DNA of 64,000 nucleotides from Flavobacterium sp. ZT3R18 (lineage in GTDB: Bacteria > Bacteroidota > Bacteroidia > Flavobacteriales > Flavobacteriaceae). This document shows, piece after piece, positions 1 to 8,399 of this stretch (position 1 is its first letter; each line of letters starts with the position of its first letter). The position numbers were made by a program, and so were the translations under genes. Under the pieces are notes generated by a model, which was not told the origin of the DNA, did no database searches, and saw nothing but the letters and a program-made list of their open reading frames with translations. The stretch spans positions 252,786 through 316,785 of the forward strand of contig NZ_VJZS01000003.1 in NCBI RefSeq assembly GCF_007097385.1, given 5' to 3'.

Positions 1-23
1 TAACAAATAATTATTTTTTTTTT

Positions 24-64
24 AAATCCCTTGGCATTATTTTTTTTGTCAGGGGATTTTTTTT
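24..64 (+). terminator. Probable intrinsic terminator of an upstream gene
   Basis: An AATCCC...GGGGATT stem with a T-rich loop is followed directly by a run of eight T. It lies at the left edge, so the gene it would serve is outside the window. The stem is short, so it could also be one more intergenic palindrome. Confidence 0.5.
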
Positions 65-90
65 AATTATCGATTAATTCTATAATAAAT

Positions 91-432
91 AGCCTTTTCA
101 AATTACATTCCTTTTTACCCAGCTAATAAAAAAATAGCGCTGTGAAAAGGCTTACCATATAAGAAATATAAGGACATATAAGTTATTGCTTTTTGTGTGC
201 ACGACAAATTGCATCTTTTCAAAAATCACAATCAATTTGATTAAGAAATAATTGCTGTTATGATACATTAACCTATCAAATCTGCGTAAATCTGCGAAAT
301 CCGCGTGCCAATTTTTCACGCAGATTTCACAGATTTTCGCAGATTTTTAAAAATTTCCTAAGAAATGCAATTTGTCGTGCGCCCTTGCTTTTTACATCCT
401 AGCTTGAATGAACTTATATTTCTTATATGGTT
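91..432. repeat. Nested inverted-repeat element
   Basis: This 500-base gap before the first gene contains inverted repeats inside one another. A short pair AGCCTTTTCA/TGAAAAGGCT occurs at 91-100 and 143-152. Outer arms run from about 154 to 214 (ACCATATAAGAAATATAAG ... GCACGACAAATTGCAT) and from 365 to 431 (ATGCAATTTGTCGTGC ... CTTATATTTCTTATATGGT). Inside them, 278-348 holds an AAATCTGCG.../...CGCAGATTT palindrome. The outer arm matches the element at 39622-39702 almost word for word. No gene is visible here; the region is probably a mobile or structural intergenic repeat. Confidence 0.75.
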
Positions 433-505
433 AAAATTCAATGCTGCATATTCTAGAATAGAGCAAAAAAAATTAACCCATTCCATTTATTAGAGAGCCA
501 AAAAA

Positions 506-1570
506 CTACAAGCCCGTATATGTTTTGAAGGGTTTCGTATAAATTTTAATGTTTTTTTCGTCAATTTTAACATCTTCAAAAACAGCTCTGTCTTTGGTAT
601 GCTTTAGTTCGTAAACTTCTTTTAAATCAAGCACTGGAGACAGGCATACATCAAAAGTTGCAGCCTTGGATATCCACTCGTCCCTTGTTTTTGTTTTAAA
701 TAATTCTTCAAGCTGTTTCTTGTCAAAAACACCAGTCATTAAATCGGCACTTTCAGAAGTTTTCCATGAAGGCTGCTCTACCATCTCGCAAAATGAATTC
801 CAAAACTTTAATTCCAAAGCGCCTAAAGCCACCCATTTTTTATCGGAACATTCATAGAGGTTATAATTAACCATTAAACCACTTAAAAAAGGCATTTGAT
901 TATAGTCGGCACTTCCTTGTAACATTCCTTGTGCTATTGCTCCAAAAGCCAGTGTTGCGTCAAACAACGAAACATCAATATACTGCGCTTTTTGTTGCAT
1001 TTTTTGCGCAAGCAAACCACAGGTGCAGGCAGAAACCAACATAAACGAACCACCAGCAATATCGGCCACTTGAAAGCCTGGGATTATGGGTCTTCCTTGC
1101 CCGTCTCGATTCATACTCAACAAACCGGTTTCTGCCATGTAATTTAAATCGTGGCCTGCAGCATCTTTTTTCTCCCCAGTTTGCCCATAACCCGTTACCG
1201 AAATATAGACTATTTTAGGATTAATTTTCCTGACTGTTTCAAACGATAAATTAAACCCTTCCATTGCTCCGGGACGAAATTGCTCCACCAAAACGTCAGC
1301 TTTTTTTATTTCTTCCACAATTAGCCTATACCCTTCCGGGGTTTCATAATCTATTATCATTTGTTTTTTGGCATGATTTAAAGTATGGAATAAGGTAGAA
1401 ACCCCATCAATTTGCGGTTGATAAAACCGCGAATAATCCATTCTTTTTGGGCTCTCTATTTTTATAACTTCCGCCCCAAGTTGGCTAAGAATATGGGTAC
1501 CCAAGGGTCCCGGCAACAAACGCGTAAAATCCAAAATCTTCATTCCTTTTAATGGCAGAATTTCTTGCAT
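506..1570 (-). CDS. CaiB/BaiF family protein, alpha-methylacyl-CoA racemase-like
   Basis: The 354-aa protein has the family III CoA-transferase fold signature at its N-terminus (DFTRLLPGPLGTHILSQLGA, then an EVIKIE strand). A GHDLNY motif near residue 140 resembles the catalytic His-Asp segment of alpha-methylacyl-CoA racemase rather than formyl-CoA transferases. Length also fits racemases. It is the last gene of a minus-strand run of acyl-CoA genes, so the likely job is epimerising 2-methyl-branched acyl-CoAs so that they can enter beta-oxidation, or transferring CoA between acids. The branched-chain role is attractive because flavobacterial lipids are rich in branched acids, but that is inference. 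The ATG start at 1570 is 31 bp after the thioesterase stop. Confidence 0.8.
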   Translation of the reverse strand: MQEILPLKGMKILDFTRLLPGPLGTHILSQLGAEVIKIESPKRMDYSRFYQPQIDGVSTLFHTLNHAKKQMIIDYETPEGYRLIVEEIKKADVLVEQFRPGAMEGFNLSFETVRKINPKIVYISVTGYGQTGEKKDAAGHDLNYMAETGLLSMNRDGQGRPIIPGFQVADIAGGSFMLVSACTCGLLAQKMQQKAQYIDVSLFDATLAFGAIAQGMLQGSADYNQMPFLSGLMVNYNLYECSDKKWVALGALELKFWNSFCEMVEQPSWKTSESADLMTGVFDKKQLEELFKTKTRDEWISKAATFDVCLSPVLDLKEVYELKHTKDRAVFEDVKIDEKNIKIYTKPFKTYTGL

Positions 1571-1601
1571 ATCGTTTAGTTTTTGGTTTTTATATAAAAA
1601 A

Positions 1602-2033
1602 TCACAGGCCTTCTAAATTATTTATTTTAAGAATTAATCCTTTTGGAATCGGTATTTTCTTTTGGGTTTTGTAATCAAAAATAATGACCTCATGTGTTTT
1701 TACCGCCACCAATTTCTGTTGGCTTTCACTGTAATAAAAAGATTTAAGCACAATCCTATCCTCTTTAATTTCTTCGGTTTTTGTTCCAATTTGGATCGTG
1801 TCAGGATACACCAATGGGGCAATGTATTTAACCGATTGAAAACCTAAAATTGGGGCAAATTCCATTTTTCCGGGATCAGCTGAAAATACACCAAAAGCAT
1901 TAAAATAATCAATCCGTGCAATTTCACCCCATCTCACATAAACCACATTATTCACGTGTTGAAATGCATCCATATCGCCCCACTGTACTTTGATAGTTGA
2001 CACTACTTTGTACTCTTTCAATAATTCTTCCAT
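1602..2033 (-). CDS. Acyl-CoA thioesterase, 4HBT hotdog fold
   Basis: The 143-aa protein has a single hotdog domain. Residues around 18-32 read WGDMDAFQHVNN, the typical WxDxDxxxHVNN motif of the 4-hydroxybenzoyl-CoA thioesterase family, in which the Asp is catalytic. Family members hydrolyse acyl-CoA to free acid plus CoA. The start codon overlaps the stop of the acyl-CoA dehydrogenase by one base (TAATG), which suggests translational coupling. In this operon it could release CoA from dead-end acyl-CoAs. Substrate chain length cannot be read from the sequence. Confidence 0.85.
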   Translation of the reverse strand: MEELLKEYKVVSTIKVQWGDMDAFQHVNNVVYVRWGEIARIDYFNAFGVFSADPGKMEFAPILGFQSVKYIAPLVYPDTIQIGTKTEEIKEDRIVLKSFYYSESQQKLVAVKTHEVIIFDYKTQKKIPIPKGLILKINNLEGL

Positions 2034-3205
2034 TACTTCAAAAGATCTTTGAGCAATCCACGTGCGATCACTATTTTCATAATTTCATTCGTGCCGGCAT
2101 AAATGCGTGCCACACGATTATCAGCGTACATTCTGGCAATTGGATAATCCCACATATAACCATAACCGCCAAATAATTGCAAACACTCATCCACAACTTT
2201 ACTGCACATATCGGTTGCCGAATATTTAATCATAGAAGCGCTTTCTGTTGATAATTTATGGTCTGCCAATAATTCGATGCATCTGTCCATAAAAGCCTGA
2301 TGTATCTGCATTTGCGAGGCGCATTCCGCTAACTTAAATTGGGTGTTTTGAAATCCAGCTATAGGAGTATTAAAAGCCGTTCTTTGCGTAGTATAGGCAA
2401 TAGTATTTTCGATGGCCCCTTCTGCGCCTGCAACGGCAAAAATACCTACCGTTAGTCGCTCTCTAGCCAATTCTTTCATCATAATTTTAAACCCCATTTT
2501 TTCGTCTCCTAGTCTATTTTCCTTCGGAACTTTTACATTATCAAAAAATAGCTCAGCGGTATCTTGGGACTTCATTCCGATTTTTTTAAAGGGAATTCCT
2601 TTCGTAAAACCTTCCATTGATGATTCTAAAATAAGCAATGTAACCCCTTCATTTTCGGTTTTCGGGTTTGTTCTCACGGCAACTACAGCCATATCACACA
2701 TATAGCCGTTGGTTATAAATGTTTTTTGGCCATTTACCAGATAGTGATCTCCTTTGTCTTCGGCCGTGGTTCGAATGGCTTGCAAGTCACTGCCACAATT
2801 GGGCTCGGTCATTCCTATAGCGGTAATAATCTCCCCCTTAGCCATTAATGGCAAATACTTTTGCTTTTGCGCTTCTGTGCCATAATTCAATAAATAAGGC
2901 GCTATAATATCGGAATGCAACGAAAAACCAGGGCCGCTTATACCCTTTTTCGCAAATTCTTCAATAAGCAAGGCATTAAATGTAAAATCTAATCCGCCTC
3001 CACCATAAATTTCCGGCATATCGATACACAACAATCCTAATTCTCCGGCCCGCTTCCATATTTCCCGGCTTACCATCCCCTTTTTCTCCCATTCGTCTAT
3101 CTGATCGATAATTTCGTTTGAAATAAATTCCTGTATCATTTTTTGCATCATTTTATGTTCTTCGGATGCATAAATTTTTCGTTCAAGTAATATGTTCTGT
3201 AGCAT
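2033..3205 (-). CDS. Acyl-CoA dehydrogenase, long-chain type
   Basis: This 390-aa flavoprotein catalyses the first, alpha-beta dehydrogenating step of beta-oxidation. Visible family motifs are the FAD-contacting ITAIGMTEPNCGSD stretch (near residue 132), the QLFGGYGYMWDYPIARMYAD segment and the terminal ARIYAGTNEIMK. The position that carries the catalytic Glu in medium-chain enzymes (IYEGT) is Ala here. As in long-chain and isovaleryl-CoA dehydrogenases, the base is probably instead a Glu in the ELARERL helix; this is inference. It lies between the hydratase/dehydrogenase and the thioesterase in one operon, 28 bp from the former and overlapping the latter by one base. Confidence 0.9.
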   Translation of the reverse strand: MLQNILLERKIYASEEHKMMQKMIQEFISNEIIDQIDEWEKKGMVSREIWKRAGELGLLCIDMPEIYGGGGLDFTFNALLIEEFAKKGISGPGFSLHSDIIAPYLLNYGTEAQKQKYLPLMAKGEIITAIGMTEPNCGSDLQAIRTTAEDKGDHYLVNGQKTFITNGYMCDMAVVAVRTNPKTENEGVTLLILESSMEGFTKGIPFKKIGMKSQDTAELFFDNVKVPKENRLGDEKMGFKIMMKELARERLTVGIFAVAGAEGAIENTIAYTTQRTAFNTPIAGFQNTQFKLAECASQMQIHQAFMDRCIELLADHKLSTESASMIKYSATDMCSKVVDECLQLFGGYGYMWDYPIARMYADNRVARIYAGTNEIMKIVIARGLLKDLLK

Positions 3206-3233
3206 TTTTTTGGTTTTTATAGTTTATAATTTT

Positions 3234-5384
3234 TTAATTTTTGTAGAAAACACGGTTAGTTCCTGCTTTTTCAATTCGCTCTTTTAAACTTTCAGGCAAT
3301 TTAAATCGTTCCCCATATTTGTGCTCCAACTTTTCACTATACAAAGCAAACTCGGCCGCACCTATATAATCGATATACGACATAACGCCTCCGGTATGTA
3401 TTGGAAATCCCAGCCCTAAAATAGAGCCAACATCAGCATCTTTTGGTTCTCGAAGAACTCCCGAGTCTAAACACTTATACGAATCGATGACCATTGCGAA
3501 TAATAATCTTCTTCCAACTTCCTCTTCATTATAACTGGATTGAGGTGGATAAATGTTTGCCCATTCTTTCCAAATTGATTTTTTCTCGTTTTTTGGATAC
3601 TCATAAAAACCCTTTCCTTCTTTTTTGCCCGTTCTGCCATGAATGTCAACAATAGCAATTAATGTGTTTTTCAATTGAATTTCATGAGCGGTTAAATTTG
3701 GGTCTTCGCTCATTATTGCCAACATTAATTTCAAATTAACTTCATCTGAAATAGCCAAAGGACCTACCGGCATTCCTATTTTTTTTGCCACATTTTCTAT
3801 TACCGCCGGAGGAATCCCTTCTGTAAGCATTGCAATTCCTTCATTTACATATTTTCCGAAAACTCTTGAAGTAAAAAATCCCCGACCATCATTTACTATT
3901 ATGGGTACTTTTCCAATAAAGGTTACATAATCAATAGCGGCTGCCAATGTTTTTTCGCTTGTTTCTTTGCCTACAATAACTTCAACCAATGGCATTTTTT
4001 CTACTGGCGAAAAAAAATGCAATCCTATAAATTTATCAGGCCTTAACGATGCTTCCGCAAGTTTCGTTATTGGAATAGTTGAAGTGTTAGAGGCATAAAT
4101 CACCTCGTTACGAATCACTTTTTCGGTTTCTATAGTTACCGAATTCTTTAGTTTTTCGTTCTCAAAAACCGCTTCAATAATCAAATCACAAGGGGACAAA
4201 TCATTTTCCGATTCAGAAGGTTGGATTTTTTGAAGCAGTGCATTCATTTTAAAATCAGTTGTCAATCCGTTTTTTAGTTTCTCTTCCTCTTGTTTTTTAA
4301 CATAGTCTTTACCCGATTCCGCTTTTGCCAAACTCACATCTTTTAAAACTACATCTAGTCCAGCCTTGGCATTTACATAAGCAATGCCGGCTCCCATCAT
4401 TCCAGCCCCTATAACACCCACTTTTTTAAACGAAACGCTGTCGTATCCTTTGGGTTTTGATTTTCCTTTGGCCGCATCGTTAATAAACATAAATGAAGAC
4501 CTAATGATGTTTTTTGTTTCTTTACTGTATAAGGTAGCCACAAAATAGCGCAATTCGATTTCCAAAGCTTTATCAATATTACAAGGACCGCCGTAATAAA
4601 TGGTGCTCAGCAAATTTTTGATATGGGGCAAATTTCCGTGTGTTGTTTTATAAGCCATTGCATTGGAAACGCTGAAAAACTCATTCACGCCCGAAATTTG
4701 CCCAACGCCAAATGGAGTTCCGGGAACCTTGAATTTTTTATTATCCCAAGGCTGTTCGCTTGTTCCCCTTGTTAATATCCAATTTTTAGCCTTTGAATTT
4801 ATATCCTCTTCTAAGCCACAAATGGCATCCACAAGTCCGTCTTTCAAGGCTTGCTCAGCAGTTAGTTTTTTCGACTGTGTGATATATTGAATGGTTTTTT
4901 GGACGCCAATCATTCTCAAAAAACGTTGCGTACCACCCGCACCCGGAATCAAGCCCACTGAACACTCAACCAATCCAATTCGGTTTTTTGGGTCGTTGGC
5001 CATAATTCTATAATGGCAAGCCAACGCAATTTCGCAACCGCCACCCAGAGCCAAACCATTTATGGCTGCTACAACCGGTTTTCCGCAGGTTTCCATTTTC
5101 CGTAAATTGATATGGGTTTGCATGAGCATATCAAAAAATTCTTGTTTGGATTTATCATAATTTAAAAACCATTTTAAATCCCCGCCGGCTATAAAATCAT
5201 TTTTGGCAGAATTAATAACAATCCCTTTTACGGCATCATCATCAATAGCTTTATTTATACTTGAAAAGAACTCTGGTATGGTACTTTCATTCATTATGTT
5301 AACCGGTGAGTCGGCAACATCCCAAGTAACAAATGCAATACCGTCTTTATCCACATTATATTTTATATGTTTCTCATTATTCAT
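3234..5384 (-). CDS. Bifunctional enoyl-CoA hydratase / 3-hydroxyacyl-CoA dehydrogenase
   Basis: The 716-aa protein fuses two beta-oxidation activities. The N-terminal crotonase domain (about 1-200) has the oxyanion-hole GLALGGGCEIALAC motif and a second Glu just before VGLIPGAGGTQR, matching the two catalytic glutamates. The central NAD-binding domain starts with VGVIGAGMMGAGIA, followed by HFFSPVEKMPLVEVI, whose His is the dehydrogenase base. The C-terminus has the duplicated 3HCDH_C region. The order matches FadB/FadJ alpha subunits. It is the second gene of the operon after thiolase, from which it is separated by about 240 bp of repeat DNA. Confident on function; fadB versus fadJ cannot be decided. 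Confidence 0.93.
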   Translation of the reverse strand: MNNEKHIKYNVDKDGIAFVTWDVADSPVNIMNESTIPEFFSSINKAIDDDAVKGIVINSAKNDFIAGGDLKWFLNYDKSKQEFFDMLMQTHINLRKMETCGKPVVAAINGLALGGGCEIALACHYRIMANDPKNRIGLVECSVGLIPGAGGTQRFLRMIGVQKTIQYITQSKKLTAEQALKDGLVDAICGLEEDINSKAKNWILTRGTSEQPWDNKKFKVPGTPFGVGQISGVNEFFSVSNAMAYKTTHGNLPHIKNLLSTIYYGGPCNIDKALEIELRYFVATLYSKETKNIIRSSFMFINDAAKGKSKPKGYDSVSFKKVGVIGAGMMGAGIAYVNAKAGLDVVLKDVSLAKAESGKDYVKKQEEEKLKNGLTTDFKMNALLQKIQPSESENDLSPCDLIIEAVFENEKLKNSVTIETEKVIRNEVIYASNTSTIPITKLAEASLRPDKFIGLHFFSPVEKMPLVEVIVGKETSEKTLAAAIDYVTFIGKVPIIVNDGRGFFTSRVFGKYVNEGIAMLTEGIPPAVIENVAKKIGMPVGPLAISDEVNLKLMLAIMSEDPNLTAHEIQLKNTLIAIVDIHGRTGKKEGKGFYEYPKNEKKSIWKEWANIYPPQSSYNEEEVGRRLLFAMVIDSYKCLDSGVLREPKDADVGSILGLGFPIHTGGVMSYIDYIGAAEFALYSEKLEHKYGERFKLPESLKERIEKAGTNRVFYKN

Positions 5385-5422
5385 AATCTAATAATTAATT
5401 AGTTTTATAACTATTCCGTTCA

Positions 5423-5602
5423 CAGTTTTCAGTCTCAGTCTCAGTCTCAGTGGCAGTGGCAGTTTTCAGAGTTTTCAGAGTTTTCAATAAACATTGTTAT
5501 TCGCTCTCTTAACAATATTTATAAAAAAGGGAGTCTATTTTAGAAATACTTTAAAATTAACATCCTTTTTGGGCTGAAAACTGAAAACTGAGACTGAAAA
5601 CT
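5423..5602. repeat. CAGTTTTCAG / CAGTCTC word repeat, inverted
   Basis: Between thiolase and the hydratase gene, 5423-5488 consists of CAGTTTTCAG, TCTCAG (three times), TGGCAG (twice) and TTTTCAGAG units. At 5574-5602 the complement appears (CTGAAAACTGAAAACTGAGACTG). Transcribed, the two could pair into a long hairpin. The same vocabulary occurs at 31682-31740 and 52246-52319. Confidence 0.8.
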
Positions 5603-5623
5603 AACTAAATAGTTACTTAGTTT

Positions 5624-6823
5624 TTAAATCCGTTCAATAATTGTTGCTATTCCCATTCCTCCCCCAACACATAAAGTAGCTAAAGCGGTACTTTTATTTT
5701 GGCGTTCCAATTCGTCTAAAGCGGTACCTAGAATCATACAGCCTGTCGCTCCCAAAGGATGACCCATAGCAATAGCGCCACCGTTGACGTTTACTATTGA
5801 ATGATCTACATTGAAATGATCCATCAGACGTAACGGAACCACCGCAAAAGCCTCATTAACTTCAAAAATATCAATATCTCCCACACTCATTTTGGCATTG
5901 CGTAATGCTTTTTCAGTAGACGGAATTGGACCTTCTAACATAATAAGCGGTTCACTGCCAATTACGGAACCCATTTTAATTTTTGCGCGAGGTATTAATC
6001 CGAGTTTCTCTCCAATTTCTTTAGAGCCAATCAGCATTAGTGCTGCGCCATCCACTATTCCAGAGGAGTTGCCGGCATGATGCACATGATTGATTTTTTC
6101 TATTTCTAAGTATTTGTCAATGGCAGTTTGATCAAACAACATCTCTCCCATTTGCTCAAAAGCCGGAGACAAGTTTGATAAGGTTTGTAACGTAGTATTA
6201 GCCCGAATGTATTCGTCGTTTGCTAAATTCACAAACCCATTGACATCCGTAACAGGAATTAACGATTTATTAAAAAACCCGTTTTTCTGGGCAATTGCAG
6301 CTCGTTTTTGTGAAGCCACGGCAAAACTATCGACATCGCTTCGAGAATATCCGAATTTTGTCGCTATCAAGTCGGCAGAGATTCCCTGAGGAACAAATTT
6401 CCCAAAAGCTGCTTCGGGCTCCATTACCCACGCAGAACCATCAATACCCATAGGCACCCGCGACATCGATTCTACTCCGCCAGCAATAATCAAACTAGAC
6501 CAGCCAGATTTAACCATTGCCGCCGCTTGATTAACAGCCTCTAAGCCTGATGCGCAATAGCGATTTAACGAAACCGCTGATAAGTGGTCTCCATAATTCG
6601 AACATTGAGCAGCCGCTTTTGCAATATTTCCTCCCTGTTCGCCAATTTGGGTAACACAACCAACGATTAAATCCTCCACGAGGGTTGTGTCTAAATTGTT
6701 TCTTTCTTTTAGTGCCTCTAATAATGTAGTTAGTAATTGAACTGGGCTAAGCTGCGCCAAAGAGCCTGTGTTTTTTCCTATTCCCCTAGGCGTTCTTACT
6801 GAATCATAAATATATGCTTCCAT
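5624..6823 (-). CDS. Acetyl-CoA acyltransferase (thiolase)
   Basis: The 399-aa enzyme cleaves 3-ketoacyl-CoA with CoA in the last step of beta-oxidation (or condenses two acetyl-CoA). All thiolase signatures are present: the nucleophilic Cys in NRYCASGLEAVN (near residue 89), the NEAFA strand, the GGAIAMGHPLGATG motif with the catalytic His, and the C-terminal CVGGGMG with the second catalytic Cys. It is first in the minus-strand operon, and its promoter region contains two inverted operator-like sites shared with the divergent TetR transcription unit. Its position with hydratase and dehydrogenase genes favours a degradative FadA-like role. Confidence 0.92.
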   Translation of the reverse strand: MEAYIYDSVRTPRGIGKNTGSLAQLSPVQLLTTLLEALKERNNLDTTLVEDLIVGCVTQIGEQGGNIAKAAAQCSNYGDHLSAVSLNRYCASGLEAVNQAAAMVKSGWSSLIIAGGVESMSRVPMGIDGSAWVMEPEAAFGKFVPQGISADLIATKFGYSRSDVDSFAVASQKRAAIAQKNGFFNKSLIPVTDVNGFVNLANDEYIRANTTLQTLSNLSPAFEQMGEMLFDQTAIDKYLEIEKINHVHHAGNSSGIVDGAALMLIGSKEIGEKLGLIPRAKIKMGSVIGSEPLIMLEGPIPSTEKALRNAKMSVGDIDIFEVNEAFAVVPLRLMDHFNVDHSIVNVNGGAIAMGHPLGATGCMILGTALDELERQNKSTALATLCVGGGMGIATIIERI

Positions 6824-6837
6824 TTTTTGTTTTTAAA

Positions 6838-6853
6838 GTTACCATACGGTTAC
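6838..6853. promoter_or_regulatory. Operator-like site 1 (imperfect)
   Basis: GTTACCatacGGTTAC is a near copy of site 2, with one arm imperfect. It lies 15 bp upstream of the thiolase ATG. TetR-family regulators bind such short inverted repeats, and a TetR gene lies on the other side of the intergenic region. Confidence 0.65.
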
Positions 6854-6868
6854 ATTGATAAAAAAAAT

Positions 6869-6884
6869 GTTACCATACGGTAAC
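6869..6884. promoter_or_regulatory. Operator-like site 2 (perfect 6-bp arms)
   Basis: GTTACC-atac-GGTAAC has perfect six-base inverted arms. Its start is 31 bp, about three helical turns, from the start of site 1, which fits two dimers binding on the same face. It is between thiolase (minus) and the transglutaminase-TetR pair (plus). Confidence 0.7.
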
Positions 6885-6996
6885 AAATATAATAAAAACA
6901 GTCATTCAAAGTTAACTTTTCCTTACTTTTGTATTAAATACTTTGATTTACAATCAAATAAATAAAAACGTACTCCTAAAAAGCTGCATTTACTAT

Positions 6997-7653
6997 ATGA
7001 AACAATACACCGAAGAAACATTTCATTTCGACATCTCAAATGAAAAAATACAAAGCATCGTTGCTTTTTTAAATAAAGGAGAAACAGTAACAAAAAAAGA
7101 ATTTGCCATAAAAGCCTATCTACATGTTCGCGACACTTGGCCTTATAATCCCAACAGATTTAGTTTAATAAACGAAGATTGGAAAGCTTCGGAATTAATA
7201 ACACATAAAAGTGGGCATTGCATAGACAAAGTGGTTATATTAATAGCCATTTTACGAGCCGCGAATATTCCTGCAAGATTGGGATTGGCCAAAGTAAAAA
7301 ATCACATTGCAATTGATCACATAGTCGAAAAATTTGGCTCGGATATATTGGTGCCTCACGGATATATAGAAATTTACCTGAACAATAAATGGATTAAAGC
7401 CACTCCTGCTTTCAATAAGGAGTTATGCCAATTATTAAACGTTCATGTACTCGAGTTTGATGGGGAAAACCATTCGATATTTCAAGAATTTGACCAAACC
7501 GGAAACCAAGTTTTCATGGAGTATCTTGATGATTACGGCACTTTTAATGAAGTTCCCTTGCCTTTTATGTTTCAATTAATGACCGATCATTATCCAAAAA
7601 TTAAAGAAAAAGGAGTTGTATTAGGCAGCATTTTAAACCTATCCAATTTGTAA
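6997..7653 (+). CDS. Transglutaminase-like cysteine protease superfamily protein
   Basis: The protein is 218 aa from the ATG at 6997; an in-frame TTG at 6943 would extend it, but that stretch overlaps likely promoter DNA. The core motif HKSGHCIDKVV gives the nucleophilic Cys. Later HGYIEIYLNNKWIKATPAF supplies the His and the strand carrying the Asp, in the order of transglutaminase-like proteins. No signal peptide is visible, so it is probably cytoplasmic. Its stop overlaps the start of the TetR gene (TAATG), so the two are co-expressed. Its substrate and link to fatty-acid degradation are unknown. Confidence 0.75.
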   Translation: MKQYTEETFHFDISNEKIQSIVAFLNKGETVTKKEFAIKAYLHVRDTWPYNPNRFSLINEDWKASELITHKSGHCIDKVVILIAILRAANIPARLGLAKVKNHIAIDHIVEKFGSDILVPHGYIEIYLNNKWIKATPAFNKELCQLLNVHVLEFDGENHSIFQEFDQTGNQVFMEYLDDYGTFNEVPLPFMFQLMTDHYPKIKEKGVVLGSILNLSNL

Positions 7654-8222
7654 TGAAAAAAGACAGAGCTGCAACAGAAGAAAAAATCTACAAAGCTTTT
7701 TTGGATATTTTAAAAGACAAGGGACCTCAAGGTATTGGGATTAACGCTATTGCAAAACAGGCAGGCGTTTCAAAAACACTTATCTATCGCTATTTTGGGG
7801 GAATGAAAGGTTTGTTGCTAAGTTTCGCCCAAAAAGGGGATTTTTTCAAATCTCTTTTGGCAATTGACGAAAAAAAAGACAACATAGAGAATTTAAAACT
7901 TTTTATAAAAGAAGGAACTAAAGAATTGCGTCAAAACGTTTTAACGCAAGAAATTTTGCGTTGGCAATTAATCGAAAACAACGAAGACACCAAAAGTCTT
8001 TTTAAATATTTTAACACTCAAGTAGGAAAAACATTTACAATAAACGAAAAAGACGAATCCCTGAATGCAGCCTTTCAGCTAATGATAGGCGGTTATGTTT
8101 ATTTTACTTTACTGTCTAAATTTAACAAAACATTTATTTCAACCGATTTGACCTCAGAGACCACTTGGGAAAACTTTGATGATGCCATTGCAAAAACAAT
8201 AGAGCTGTTTAGTAAACTATAA
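7653..8222 (+). CDS. TetR/AcrR family transcriptional regulator
   Basis: The 189-aa protein has a TetR helix-turn-helix at about 25-48 (GINAIAKQAGVSKTLIYRYF), followed by a helical ligand-binding domain with no close signature. It is translationally coupled to the transglutaminase-like gene and divergent from the beta-oxidation operon. Two inverted repeats lie in the shared intergenic region. By analogy with other TetR proteins controlling fatty-acid degradation (FadR of Bacillus and Thermus, PsrA/FadP-type regulators), it most likely represses the operon and itself until an acyl-CoA binds. The family call is firm; the ligand is inferred. Confidence 0.9.
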   Translation: MKKDRAATEEKIYKAFLDILKDKGPQGIGINAIAKQAGVSKTLIYRYFGGMKGLLLSFAQKGDFFKSLLAIDEKKDNIENLKLFIKEGTKELRQNVLTQEILRWQLIENNEDTKSLFKYFNTQVGKTFTINEKDESLNAAFQLMIGGYVYFTLLSKFNKTFISTDLTSETTWENFDDAIAKTIELFSKL

Positions 8223-8353
8223 AATGGAATTATTTTATAGGAGGCGATCCAAATCTTAAAACCAACTTCCCTTTATCATTTGATGATCACAAAAAAACTT
8301 AAAAGTTACATTTAAAACAATTTGTTATAATTTGTTAAATCACTCCTGTAAGT

Positions 8354-8383
8354 TTGGCAGTAACCTTAAAAACAATAAATTTG
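8354..8383 (+). promoter_or_regulatory. Bacteroidota-type promoter of lysA
   Basis: TTG at 8354-8356 and TAAATTTG at 8376-8383, separated by 19 bp, match the Bacteroidota -33/-7 consensus. The -7 box ends 16 bp before the lysA ATG. No lysine riboswitch-like structure is apparent in the short leader. Confidence 0.7.
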
Positions 8384-8399
8384 TAAAAAAAATAGAAAG

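Noticed and set aside
6943..6996. TTG-initiated N-terminal extension of the transglutaminase-like gene
   Set aside because: The ATG at 6997 gives a normal N-terminus and the extension overlaps likely promoter DNA.
8223..8399. Possible lysine riboswitch upstream of lysA
   Set aside because: The leader after the TAAATTTG box is only about 16 bp, too short for an aptamer.
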